Source of the DNA: Allostella vacuolata
GTDB lineage: Bacteria > Pseudomonadota > Alphaproteobacteria > ATCC43930 > Allostellaceae
DNA: 64,000 bases
Assembly: GCA_006739055.1 (NCBI GenBank)
Contig: AP019702.1
Span: 1,825,001 to 1,889,000, forward strand
Direction of reading: 5' to 3'
Shown here: piece after piece, positions 56,801 to 64,000 of the stretch
Position numbering within the stretch: position 1 is the stretch's first letter
Layout: every line of letters begins with the position of its first letter
The notes under the pieces: model-generated
Seen by the model: only the letters and a program-made list of their open reading frames with translations
The model's database searches: none
Told to the model about the DNA's origin: nothing
Program-made: the position numbers and the translations under genes

Positions 56801-59800
56801 TCGCCGCGGGCCGCCGCGGCGAGAGCCGACTGGAAGCGGGATGCGGCCTCGGCGATGCCGAGGTCGGTGTCGCGGCCGGCCCAGGGCGGGCACGCGGCCC
56901 GCAGGTGGTCAAGGCCGTCGATGTCTCCTTCCAGACGCCGCATCCGCGCCAGGCGCTCCAGGTCGGGCCCGGTCTCGCCGGCGGGCGCGCCGTCCAGAGC
57001 CGGCGCCAACGCCGCGACCACCCGGCGCTGCTGCACGGCGCGCATCGGCCACCAGGATTCCTCGGCCTTCCTCCAGTCCGCCAGCAGGGCGGGGGTGTCG
57101 AGGCGGTCGAGTTCCGCCGGATCGTACCGCACCGACAGTTCGCCCCGCACCGCGCGGTAATGGCCGACCAGCCGGCAGCCATGCTCGAACTCCCGGACCA
57201 GGTCCTCGGGCCAGGGGGCCGACAGGGTCGCCTTCAGGGTCCGGTGGCGTGCGACCAGTTCCAGCCCCTGGGTCAACCCGTCGGCGATGCCGGCCCAGTC
57301 GGGGCGCAGGACGAAGCGCCAGTCGCGCCCGGCCGCGACCGGCAGGGTGCCGGCCAGCGCTGCCAGCGCGCGCCGCCCGCGGCCGTCGCGCGGCAGCTCC
57401 GGCAGGCCGGCCGCACTGCGGACGCCCTCGGCCGAAGCCTCCAGCGCCTCCACGGCGGCGATCATGGCCTGGGCCGCGGCGAGCAGCGCCTGCTGCCAGC
57501 CGGGCGACCAGTCGCCGCGCGCGACCGGCGCCAGCGGATGGCCGTCGAGCCGTCCGACCGACTGCAGGTTGACGTCCAGCCGCTCGGCCACCTCGCGCAT
57601 GGCGGCGAGCGCGGCTGGGTCGTGGGCATCGCCCGACGGCCACGACAGGCCGATCTCGGGCAGGGAAGCGGCCTCGACCACCCGGCCGATGGCGGCATGG
57701 ACCGACAGGCCGTTGCGGCGGCGCAGGTGCAGGCGCTCGACGAAGTCGTTGAGCTGGTCGCGCAGGCGGCGCAGGCGGGCGGCCTCCATCTGCCAGGCGT
57801 CCGCGTCGACCTCACCCCGGGCGTCCCAGGCGCGGCGCAGCTGCGCCAGCACGTCGGCCTTGCGGGCCTTGCTGGAATGCAGCTCCAGGCAGAAGTCGCC
57901 CAGCCCGACGTCGCGCAGCCGGCGATAAACGACGTCGAGCGCGGCGATCTTCTCGGAGACGAAGAGGACGGTCTTGCCGCTCGCCAGGGTCTGGCTGACC
58001 AGGTTGGCGATGGTCTGGCTCTTGCCAGTGCCGGGCGGGCCGACCAGGACGAAATCCTTGCCCTTCGATGCCGCCATCACCGCCGACAGCTGCGAGCTGT
58101 CGGCGGGCAGGGGACAGAAGGTTTCCTCCGGCCCATGGTCCCGGTCGAGCCGCCGCGGGTCGGGAAAGGGAATGGCGCTGGGATAGGGATCGCGCGGGTT
58201 CTCGATCAGGTGGCGGACCACCGGGTTCTGCTTCAGCTGGTCGGTGCGGTCGACCAGGTCCTTCCACATCAGGTGCTTGGCGAAGGAAAAGACCGACAGG
58301 ACGACCTCTTCGGTCACCTCCCAGCCCTTGACGTCCTTGATCGCGCGGGAGATCGCCTGCCACAGGCCGGCGACGTCGAGGCCGCTCTGGTCCTTGGCCA
58401 GCCCGCCGTCGGCGATCGGCAGGTGGAGGCGGAAATCCTGGCGCAGCATCTCCAGCAGGGTCGGGTTGAAGCGCGGCTCGTCCTCGTGCAGCAGGAGCGT
58501 GAAGCCCGAGCGCACGCTCTTGCGCTCCAGGGTCACGGGAACCAGGATCAGCGGCGCCTTGAAGCGCCGGTCGGCCTTGTCGCCGCGGGTCCAGGCGAGG
58601 AAGCCGAAGGCCAGGTACAGGGTGTTGGCGCCGCCCTCCTGCAGGGCCGAGCGCGCTTGGCGGTAGAGGTCGACCAGGCGGACATCGATCTCCTCCGCCG
58701 GCAGGTCGACCAGGAGCTGCTGGCGCTCCAGCGCCTCCAGCGCGTGGGCGCGGCGGACATCCTCCGCGTGGCGCTCCTCGTGGATGGCCTGGCTGCGCGG
58801 GTCGGGCCCCTCCATCAGGACGGGCCGCGGCAGCAGGCGCAGCCGGCGGCCGCCGGACAGCAGGTCCTCCAGCCGGCCCGGGTCGGGGGCCTCGATGCGC
58901 ATCGCCTTCTTGCCGGCGCGAAAGTTCAACAGGCCGTTACGCAGCGACAGGTCCAGGAGCTTGCGCTGCCAGCGGTCGAGCCGGCCCTGGGGCGTGGTCG
59001 GCGCCTCGTCCTCGCGGCCGTCATGGTCGGCCAGGTCGGGGGCGGCCTCGAAGACCGGCTCCGGGGTTCCGGTGCCGTCCTCGGCCGCGGCCGGGGTGGC
59101 GTCGGCGCTGGCCAGCGGGCGCAGCCGCTGCATCCGGCAGCGCCGGATGTCGACCGCCAGCTCGAACTTGTCCTCCTCCGCCTCGGCGATCTGGGCCATG
59201 GCCCGCTCGGCGGCGCGGGTGAAGGCGGGGCAGGGGCGGTGGGTGGCGAGCGTCGTCTCGAACAGCACGATCTCGTGCAGCTTGACCCGCTTGCGCAGCG
59301 CGGTCACGTCGTCGACGACCGCGGTCGGGAACTCCTCGGCCTTCAGCCACAGCCCGGGAAAGGCGTGGCCCTGGGTGAAGACGACCAGCGGGTTGAGGCC
59401 GGCCTGCTCCAGGCAGGCGGCGAACAGCAAGGTCGTGTCGAGACAGGTGGCGAGGCCGAAATCCAGGATCTGCGAGGGGCTGCGCACCTTCTGCCCGGCC
59501 TGCTCGAAGCTGGCCGGCGGCAGGGCATAGTCGAGCCCCAGCCCACCGATCGCGGTCCAGACCGCGGACGCCAGCTCCCAGGCGCGCCGCGGGTCGCCCT
59601 GATAGCCGTTGAGGCCGGCGGGAAGGCCGTGCCCGTGCAGGATGGCGGCCGCCCGCTTCAGGATCCGTTCGACCGCCGGATCGTTCGGCTGGACGAAGGC
59701 GGCGACCATCTCCGGCAGGTGGCCGATGCCGCCCCACTGGTTGCGCGGCAGCAGCTCGACCGGCACCACCGTCTGGGCCCGTTCGGCCCCGCCGGCGCGC

Positions 59801-60111
59801 AGGGTGAACACCGCCCGGACCTCCTCGGCCTCGGTCAGGCGCGCCAGATGGCCCGCATCCAGCCCGACGTCGCGGTCGAGCAGGGGATAGATCGCGCCCG
59901 CCTCGATGCGCGCGATCCGCCAGGTGCGCGGCTTGAGGAAGCCGGGCTCGGAATGCAGCGTCAGCTCGACATCGACCAGGGCCTCGCCCAGGCGGTTGTC
60001 GACGGCGAGCTCGCGCAGGACCGGGATCGCGTTCTGGTGAAGCGCGATGTTGACCCGCGGCGCCAGCTCCGCCGCGATGCCGACGCCGCCCTCCGCCTCG
60101 CGATCCTCCAT
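53884..60111 (-). CDS. giant SF1 helicase-nuclease: DUF4011, helicase, Vsr-like nuclease, winged-helix tail (candidate Hhe-type defence protein)
   Basis: Protein of 2075 aa; ATG 60111 has TTGGAGGAC 6 bases upstream. A transglutaminase-like segment comes first (LATCLDTTLLFAACLEQ with Cys223, QGHAFPGLW with His249). DUF4011 follows (LDRWQRKLLDLSLRNGLLNF, from about residue 376). The SF1 motor has Walker A GPPGTGKSQT (Lys697), Walker B VVFDEASQIP (Asp1433-Glu1434), VGDPKQLPPT, SWHYRSRHESLI, VQGDERDVMYFS and RRLNVAITRARQAL. About 730 residues separate Walker A and B. A Vsr/PD-(D/E)xK-like nuclease follows (RIDLGIVD with Asp1760, AGVECDGATYH with Glu1777), then a DUF3320/winged-helix-like tail from about 1850. 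From memory this order matches the single-gene anti-phage system Hhe. Motifs look intact. The N-terminal frame upstream of 60111 is not conserved-looking. Confidence 0.88.
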   Translation of the reverse strand: MEDREAEGGVGIAAELAPRVNIALHQNAIPVLRELAVDNRLGEALVDVELTLHSEPGFLKPRTWRIARIEAGAIYPLLDRDVGLDAGHLARLTEAEEVRAVFTLRAGGAERAQTVVPVELLPRNQWGGIGHLPEMVAAFVQPNDPAVERILKRAAAILHGHGLPAGLNGYQGDPRRAWELASAVWTAIGGLGLDYALPPASFEQAGQKVRSPSQILDFGLATCLDTTLLFAACLEQAGLNPLVVFTQGHAFPGLWLKAEEFPTAVVDDVTALRKRVKLHEIVLFETTLATHRPCPAFTRAAERAMAQIAEAEEDKFELAVDIRRCRMQRLRPLASADATPAAAEDGTGTPEPVFEAAPDLADHDGREDEAPTTPQGRLDRWQRKLLDLSLRNGLLNFRAGKKAMRIEAPDPGRLEDLLSGGRRLRLLPRPVLMEGPDPRSQAIHEERHAEDVRRAHALEALERQQLLVDLPAEEIDVRLVDLYRQARSALQEGGANTLYLAFGFLAWTRGDKADRRFKAPLILVPVTLERKSVRSGFTLLLHEDEPRFNPTLLEMLRQDFRLHLPIADGGLAKDQSGLDVAGLWQAISRAIKDVKGWEVTEEVVLSVFSFAKHLMWKDLVDRTDQLKQNPVVRHLIENPRDPYPSAIPFPDPRRLDRDHGPEETFCPLPADSSQLSAVMAASKGKDFVLVGPPGTGKSQTIANLVSQTLASGKTVLFVSEKIAALDVVYRRLRDVGLGDFCLELHSSKARKADVLAQLRRAWDARGEVDADAWQMEAARLRRLRDQLNDFVERLHLRRRNGLSVHAAIGRVVEAASLPEIGLSWPSGDAHDPAALAAMREVAERLDVNLQSVGRLDGHPLAPVARGDWSPGWQQALLAAAQAMIAAVEALEASAEGVRSAAGLPELPRDGRGRRALAALAGTLPVAAGRDWRFVLRPDWAGIADGLTQGLELVARHRTLKATLSAPWPEDLVREFEHGCRLVGHYRAVRGELSVRYDPAELDRLDTPALLADWRKAEESWWPMRAVQQRRVVAALAPALDGAPAGETGPDLERLARMRRLEGDIDGLDHLRAACPPWAGRDTDLGIAEAASRFQSALAAAARGETWSDQGLEAVAEGRCGPAAARDLATLRSLAALDGQIAALAPLSTRTGGLWAGPATNEAEVDGALRFRAALGAALADLAPTVDAMAALRPPVERLLGDGNPLLEKDGAVARAGAAYLADLAAFEGRAGALAELSGRPAEAFAAHFGPDPAAIVARCRGIVAAGPRLNGWCGWRKVRGEALALALAPLVAAIEGGAGVAARDLFEVAYARWWLNATVDGDPVLRNFIPAEHEKRIADFRALDDRFTALTRAYVRARLCGGLPDPSDVSRGSEWGLLKREMEKKKRHLPLRELVQGLPGALLQLTPCLLMSPLSIAQYLSTDAARFDLVVFDEASQIPVWDAVGAIARGRQVVMVGDPKQLPPTAFFERAEDEELDEEIEQDLESILDECLGANLPTINLSWHYRSRHESLIAFSNHRYYGGGLVTFPSPVTDDRAVSFHHVADGVYEKGGARINKPEARALVADLVARLRDPAFAAAGHSIGVVTFNAEQQKLIEDLLDEERRRDPDLEAHFADDRLEPVFVKNLENVQGDERDVMYFSITYGPARPGLPPSMNFGPMNRDGGQRRLNVAITRARQALRVFSSLTPDQMDLSRTQAPGVRDLKHFLEFADRGPKVLAEANFGSVGQFESPFEQAVARALAGRGWQVQPQVGVSAFRIDLGIVDPDAPGRYLAGVECDGATYHRSATARDRDKLREFVLRGLGWEIVRIWSTDWWLDPETALDRTDDALQMLLAASRAKPPPMPVVEPATAAPAVTDAEDIKPVPEAPVHGAGAAEAPPEPRAERQIAGLAMAAARPPALFREAQLDLPASPERFFEAGYEPALLAMIRAVVEAEGPIREDVLCRRIARAHGWARAGARIGDRVLALAAGACRRVPEDDAAFLWPLAKPEPTELAFRRPSGPDARPVDEIALPELAALARELAAPGQSADDAVTAMARAAGLQRLRAASRRRLELALAMASDRPMGQRQDASPN

Positions 60112-60343
60112 GGCCGTCCTCCAAGTTTGGTGCAGTTGCGGTGGGTGTACCACGCGCCATGGTGGAGAAGAATCCGTTAGTGCTGAAATTTTGTCTGTTG
60201 AGTCAAGGTTTTGGGACGAATTCCAGGATTTCTGGCCAGTATGTCGGGTTCGCGGGGGCGCTCGCATCGCCGGATGCCGAATTGCCCCTGGACCACGCCG
60301 GACTGATCGTCCAGGTTGCAGAAGGGCAGTTGGAGGGATCGGG

Positions 60344-61147
60344 ATGATCCGTGGGGCGAGCCGTTGGGTGCGGCAAGGCACGGCGGCGGGAGTCGCGCTG
60401 CTACTGGCAGGTTGCGCCGTCGACGGCGCCTTTCCAATCCTGCCGGGATCGAATCTCGACCAAGTCTGGAATACGACGCGGATCTATCATCCACAACGGT
60501 CGGGGCCCCCGGCCAACCCGCACACGCTGGGCGACTTGCAGTTGCCGGTCGATGGCTCCAGGACCTGGCCGGCGGTGATCTTCCTGCATGGCTGCACGGG
60601 ATTCAGCGGCGCCAAGTCGCAGGCCCAGTACCCGCCCGCCCTGGCCCGCGCGGGCTTTGCCGTCTTCGTCCCCGACAGCTTTGCGCGGGGGCCGGCGCGG
60701 CAACCCGTCTGCGGCAATGTCCGCAGCGACACGATCGCGCTCCGCCATGCGGAGGTCGAGAGCACGCTCGCGCATATCCGCCGCCTGCCATGGGTCGACC
60801 AGAAGAACCTGTTCCTGGCCGGTCATTCGGAAGGGGGGATCGCGACGGCGATGTATGACGGCGGCGAGGTCTTCCGGGCCTACTTCATCGCCGGCTGGAG
60901 CTGTTCGTCGACCAATCCGGACTTCGCTCGCATTCACGCCCCGCGCGCCAGGCCGGTGCTGGCGATCATCGGCGCCAACGATAGCCTGCAGGTCGGGACC
61001 GCGCGGGAGGGGCACCATTGCGGCATGCGCATGTCGGGCCGGTCGGATTCGCGATCGATCGTCCTGCCCGGCATCGGTCACGAGGCGACGGACCACTACA
61101 GTACGCTGCCGACCCTGATCGAGTTCTTCTCGAAGCACAGGCAGTAG
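60344..61147 (+). CDS. lipoprotein dienelactone-hydrolase-like alpha/beta hydrolase
   Basis: Protein of 267 aa with a lipoprotein signal peptide (MIRGASRWVRQGTAAGVALLLAGC, lipobox LLAGC, Cys at 24), so it is probably membrane-anchored and periplasmic. Alpha/beta-hydrolase landmarks are VIFLHGCTGFSG, the nucleophile elbow LFLAGHSEGGIATAM (Ser in GHSEGG), VLAIIGANDSLQ (acid) and LPGIGHEATDHYST (His). Cysteines in PVCGN, WSCSS and HHCGM may form disulfides. GGAGGGA precedes the ATG. The 232 bases separating it from the divergent helicase gene are AT-rich in parts and hold no other convincing gene. Confidence 0.84.
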   Translation: MIRGASRWVRQGTAAGVALLLAGCAVDGAFPILPGSNLDQVWNTTRIYHPQRSGPPANPHTLGDLQLPVDGSRTWPAVIFLHGCTGFSGAKSQAQYPPALARAGFAVFVPDSFARGPARQPVCGNVRSDTIALRHAEVESTLAHIRRLPWVDQKNLFLAGHSEGGIATAMYDGGEVFRAYFIAGWSCSSTNPDFARIHAPRARPVLAIIGANDSLQVGTAREGHHCGMRMSGRSDSRSIVLPGIGHEATDHYSTLPTLIEFFSKHRQ

Positions 61148-61166
61148 TGCTGCCGACCAGGGTGCG

Positions 61167-62957
61167 TCAGAGCCACTCCGGCCGGGTGCCCGCCACGGTC
61201 GGGTCGCTGTCTTCGACCAGGGTCGCCCAATGGGCGGTCTTCGGCAGCTCCCAGGCGAAGAACCAGTCCGCGGCGGCAAGCTTGCCGCGGTAGAAGTCCG
61301 CGTCCTCGCCCGATGCGCCGTCCAGCCGGCTGAGGGCGACCAGCGCCTGGCCGAGCCAGATCCACGCCACCACGACATGGCCCGCCAGATCCAGATAGGC
61401 GCCAGCGTTGGCGAGCGCGGCCGGCGCCTGTCCCCCGGCCATGGTCGCGCGGACCGCCGCCGTGGCCCGGACCAGCCGGTCGATCGCCGCTTGCAGGGCG
61501 AGCCCATGCGCCGCCAGCCCCGTTCCGGCCGCGGCCGCGATCGCCGGCTGCATCCGCCCCACCAGCTCGGCCAGCAGGGCGCCGTCCTCCAGCATCACCT
61601 TGCGGCCGAGCAGGTCGAGGGCCTGGATCCCGTTGGTGCCCTCGTGGATCGGGTTGAGGCGGTTGTCGCGATAGAACTGCTCGACCGGGTATTCGCGGGT
61701 GTAGCCGTAGCCGCCATGGACCTGGATCGCGAGCTTGTTCGCCTCCAGGCACCATTCGGCCGGCCACGCCTTGACGATCGGGGTCAGGATGTCGAGCAGG
61801 CGGTGGGCGGCGGCGCGCCCGGCCGGGTCGGGGTGGGTGCGGGCGTCGTCGACCAGGCGGGCGGCATACAGGCACAGCGCCAGCCCGCCCTCGGCATAGG
61901 CCTTCTGGGCCAGCAGCATGCGGCGCACGTCGGCATGCTCGACGATCGGCACCTGGGGCCGGCTCGCGTCCTTGGCGTCGGCCGGGCGGCCCTGGGTGCG
62001 GGTCCTGGCATAGGCGAGCGCGTGCAGGTAGCCGGTATAGCCCAGCATCGCCGCACCCAGGCCGACGCCGATGCGGGCCTCGTTCATCATCTGGAACATC
62101 TGGGCGAGGCCGCGGCCGGGCTGCCCCACCAGTTCGGCGACGCAGGCACCGTTCTCGCCGAAGTTCAGCATGGTCGAGGTGGTGCCGCGCCAGCCCATCT
62201 TGTGGATCAGCCCGGCCAGGGCCACGTCGTTGCGGGCCCCGGGCGCGCCGTCGTCGCCGAGCGCGTATTTCGACACCAGCATCAGCGACAGGCCCTTGGG
62301 CCCGGGCGGCGCGCCGGCGATGCGGCACAGCACGAGATGGACGATGTTCTCGGCCAGCTCGTGGTCGCCGCCGGAGATGAAGATCTTCGACCCCTTCAGC
62401 CGCCACGAGCCGTCCGGGGCCGGGGTCGCCGTGGTGCGCACGTCGCCCAGCGACGAGCCGGCCTGCGGCTCGGTCAGGGCCATGGTGCCGAAGAAGCGGC
62501 CGGCGCGCATGGCGGGCAGGTAGCGGCGCTTCTGGTCGTCGCTGCCGAAGGTGGCGATCAGGTTGGCGGCCGCGATCGTCAGCAGGGGATAGGACGCGGT
62601 CGCGATGTTGGCCGCGTCGAACAGCCCGAAGCAGGCCTGGGCCACCAGGTGGGGCAGGGCCATCCCGCCGTCATCGAGCGGGGCCTCCATGGCGAAGAAG
62701 CCGGCCGCGGCGAAGGCATCGAGTGCCGCCTTCGCCTCCGGCACGATCGCCACCCGGCCGTTCTCCAGCCGCGGCTCTTCCAGGTCGGCCTTGCGGTTGT
62801 GCGGGGCGAAATGGCGCCCGGCGATCGCCGTCGCGGTGTCGAGCGCGGCCGCGAACGTCTCCGGCCCATGGTCGGCGAAGGCCGGCCGCTCCGCCAGCCG
62901 CCCGGCCTCCAGCCACTCGAAGAGCAGGAAGTCGAGGTCGCGGCGGCGGACCAGCAT
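61167..62957 (-). CDS. acyl-CoA dehydrogenase, large (DmdC-like) type
   Basis: FAD enzyme of 596 aa. The core shows MALTEPQAGSSLGDVRTTATP (FAD/substrate loop), KIFISGGDHELAENIVHLVLCR, IQVHGGYGYTREYPVEQFYRDNRLNPIHEGTNGIQALDLLGRKV (with the Glu of IHEGTN in the catalytic position), and the extra C-terminal domain of about 130 residues that marks the 590-600 aa subgroup including 3-methylmercaptopropionyl-CoA dehydrogenase. The acyl substrate is unknown. ATG 62957 lies 11 bases after the stop of the upstream dehydrogenase; the ribosome site is weak, suggesting coupling. It converges with the lipoprotein hydrolase gene. Confidence 0.92.
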   Translation of the reverse strand: MLVRRRDLDFLLFEWLEAGRLAERPAFADHGPETFAAALDTATAIAGRHFAPHNRKADLEEPRLENGRVAIVPEAKAALDAFAAAGFFAMEAPLDDGGMALPHLVAQACFGLFDAANIATASYPLLTIAAANLIATFGSDDQKRRYLPAMRAGRFFGTMALTEPQAGSSLGDVRTTATPAPDGSWRLKGSKIFISGGDHELAENIVHLVLCRIAGAPPGPKGLSLMLVSKYALGDDGAPGARNDVALAGLIHKMGWRGTTSTMLNFGENGACVAELVGQPGRGLAQMFQMMNEARIGVGLGAAMLGYTGYLHALAYARTRTQGRPADAKDASRPQVPIVEHADVRRMLLAQKAYAEGGLALCLYAARLVDDARTHPDPAGRAAAHRLLDILTPIVKAWPAEWCLEANKLAIQVHGGYGYTREYPVEQFYRDNRLNPIHEGTNGIQALDLLGRKVMLEDGALLAELVGRMQPAIAAAAGTGLAAHGLALQAAIDRLVRATAAVRATMAGGQAPAALANAGAYLDLAGHVVVAWIWLGQALVALSRLDGASGEDADFYRGKLAAADWFFAWELPKTAHWATLVEDSDPTVAGTRPEWL

Positions 62958-62968
62958 GGACAAGGCGG

Positions 62969-64000
62969 TCAGGCGGCCTGGAAGCGCGCCAGGTGGTGGT
63001 CGCCGTCGCCGAAGGTCTGCTCGATCGCGGTCAACCGCTTGAAGTAGTGGCCGATCTGCATCTCCTCGGTCATGCCCATGCCGCCATGCAGCTGGACGGC
63101 GCTCTGCCCGACGATGCGGCCGCTCTTGCCGATCTGCACCTTGGCGGCGGACACCGCGCGGCGGCGCTGGGCGGCATCGGCGTCGTCGCAATGCACGGCG
63201 GCCACGATCGCCAGCGAGCGCGACTGCTCGAGCTCGATGAACATGTCGACCAGCGCGTGCTGCAGGGCCTGGAAGTTGCCGATCCTGGTGCCGAACTGCT
63301 CGCGGGTGTTGAGGTAGTCCCGGGTGCCGTCGACGGCGGCCTGCATGCAGCCGACCGCCTCGGCGCAGACGGCCGCGGTCGCGATGTCGACCGCATGCTC
63401 GATCGCCGGCAGGGCGCCGCCGTCGGGGCCCAGCAGCGCGTCGCCGCCGACCCGGACCCCCTTCAGCATCACCTCGGCGGCGCGCGCCCCGTCGATGGTG
63501 GCGTAGGGGCGCAGCGACAGCCCTTCGGCCGCGGCATCGACCAGGAACAGCGAGATCCCGGCCGGCGTCCGGGCCGAGACGATGAAGTCGGTGGCGGACG
63601 GCGCGCCGAAGACGACGCTCTTGGTGCCGTCCAGCACGAAGCCGTCGCCGGCGGGGGTGGCGTTGGCCTCGACATGGCCCAGGTCGTGGCGCGCCCGGCG
63701 CTCGCCATGGGCGAAGGCCAGGCGCCGCTTGCCGCCGATGATCCCGGGCAGCAGGGCCGCGCGCTGGGCCGGGCTGGCGGCCAGCTTGAGCAGGCTGCCG
63801 CACAGGACCACGGTCGGCAGGAACGGCTCGACCACCAGGCCCTTCCCGAAGGCCTCCATCACCACCATCGTGTCGACCCCGTCGCCGCCGATGCCGCCCT
63901 CCTCCTCGGCGAAGGGCAGGCCGAGCAGGCCCAGCTCGGCGAACGTCCGCCAATGGTCGGGGCTGTAGCCGGCCTCGGAGGCGACGATGCGCCGCCGGGC
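62969..64000 (-). CDS. acyl-CoA dehydrogenase, 5' end beyond window
   Basis: The frame is open from the stop at 62969 to the window edge (344 codons visible), with the N terminus missing. The visible part begins RRRIVASEAGYSPDHWRTFAELGLLGLPFAEEEGGIGGDGVDTMVVMEAFG, then DLGHVEANATPAGDGFVLDGTKSVVFGAPSATDFIVSART, DYLNTREQFGTRIGNFQALQHALVDMFIELEQSRSL and IVGQSAVQLHGGMGMTEEMQIGHYFKRL, all typical of the 370-390 aa acyl-CoA dehydrogenase family. The usual catalytic Glu region is not obvious in the visible part. It may form an alpha-beta pair with the larger dehydrogenase directly downstream. Confidence 0.92.
   Translation of the reverse strand, partial: ARRRIVASEAGYSPDHWRTFAELGLLGLPFAEEEGGIGGDGVDTMVVMEAFGKGLVVEPFLPTVVLCGSLLKLAASPAQRAALLPGIIGGKRRLAFAHGERRARHDLGHVEANATPAGDGFVLDGTKSVVFGAPSATDFIVSARTPAGISLFLVDAAAEGLSLRPYATIDGARAAEVMLKGVRVGGDALLGPDGGALPAIEHAVDIATAAVCAEAVGCMQAAVDGTRDYLNTREQFGTRIGNFQALQHALVDMFIELEQSRSLAIVAAVHCDDADAAQRRRAVSAAKVQIGKSGRIVGQSAVQLHGGMGMTEEMQIGHYFKRLTAIEQTFGDGDHHLARFQAA

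Noticed and set aside
54256-60180. 1974-codon plus-strand open frame opposite the helicase gene
   Set aside because: It is an antisense shadow of a GC-rich gene: low-complexity Arg/Ala/Gly/Gln text without domains, while the minus-strand frame has clear helicase motifs.
53241-60343. Insertion sequence or prophage carrying the helicase
   Set aside because: No transposase, integrase, inverted terminal repeats or attachment-site duplication could be seen; only composition differs in the flanks.
60159-60347. 62-codon plus-strand ORF whose stop overlaps the lipoprotein hydrolase start (ATGA)
   Set aside because: The overlap looks like coupling, but there is no ribosome site and the translation resembles no protein; probably chance in the helicase/hydrolase intergenic region.

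Overview
The window looks like chromosomal DNA of a high-GC alphaproteobacterium, most probably Rhodospirillales (Azospirillum/Stella/Inquilinus-like). The evidence is gene content and order: lptF-lptG-lptD-surA-pdxA-rsmA divergent from pepA-holC-ndk; purM-purN back to back with DUF2066, CDP-alcohol phosphatidyltransferase, AI-2E permease and hdaA; an aa3-type cytochrome oxidase subunit IV; a HisKA_2-type kinase; and GC-rich third codon positions. No tRNA, rRNA, CRISPR array or insertion sequence was recognised. Genes are packed tightly, with many 1-13 base stop/start overlaps.

Layout. (1) 1-7.8 kb, minus: a hydantoinase/oxoprolinase pair (hyuA, hyuB) followed by a spermidine/putrescine-type ABC importer (ATPase, two permeases, binding protein cut by the window edge). 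Divergent from it lie a LysR regulator, an XRE-cupin regulator and an Old Yellow Enzyme (7.9-10.9 kb). The hyuA/lysR intergenic region and the OYE promoter share a 10-base AT-rich motif. (2) 11-19.8 kb: signalling genes. These are a GAF-GGDEF-EAL protein, a 956-aa winged-helix/P-loop regulator, a shortened and apparently degenerate OYE, an AraC regulator, a soluble histidine kinase and a GAF-HisKA_2 protein whose ATP site looks destroyed. (3) 19.9-25.5 kb, minus: ridA, a dihydroorotase-like deacetylase, a metallophosphatase, a D-serine-dehydratase-like PLP enzyme and an amidase, which reads as an amino-acid-derivative catabolic cluster. (4) 25.6-42.8 kb: housekeeping genes for LPS transport and outer-membrane assembly, vitamin B6, rRNA methylation, purine synthesis, lipid synthesis and replication control. 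(5) 42.9-51.4 kb: ppk1-ppx, a secreted cysteine-containing small protein, an epoxide-hydrolase-like enzyme, rnd and aspS. (6) 51.5-61.1 kb: accessory DNA. It holds a nucleobase permease with an unusual C-terminal domain behind a structured leader, a less GC-rich gap with a likely 44-aa gene, a 2075-aa DUF4011/SF1-helicase/Vsr-like nuclease protein, and a lipoprotein hydrolase. (7) 61.2-64 kb, minus: two acyl-CoA dehydrogenases, the first cut by the edge.

The best candidate for an unusual system is the 2075-aa helicase-nuclease at 53.9-60.1 kb. Its layout matches single-gene anti-phage proteins of the DUF4011-helicase-Vsr type (named Hhe, as I recall), and it sits beside a small unknown ORF in DNA of different composition. 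Other notable points are purM, which has no ATG/GTG/TTG near its conserved N terminus and appears to start at ATC; a pseudokinase-like GAF-HisKA_2 protein; a miniature OYE without catalytic residues; an SLC23 permease with a GHKL-like tail; and ridA beside a probable enamine-forming PLP enzyme.
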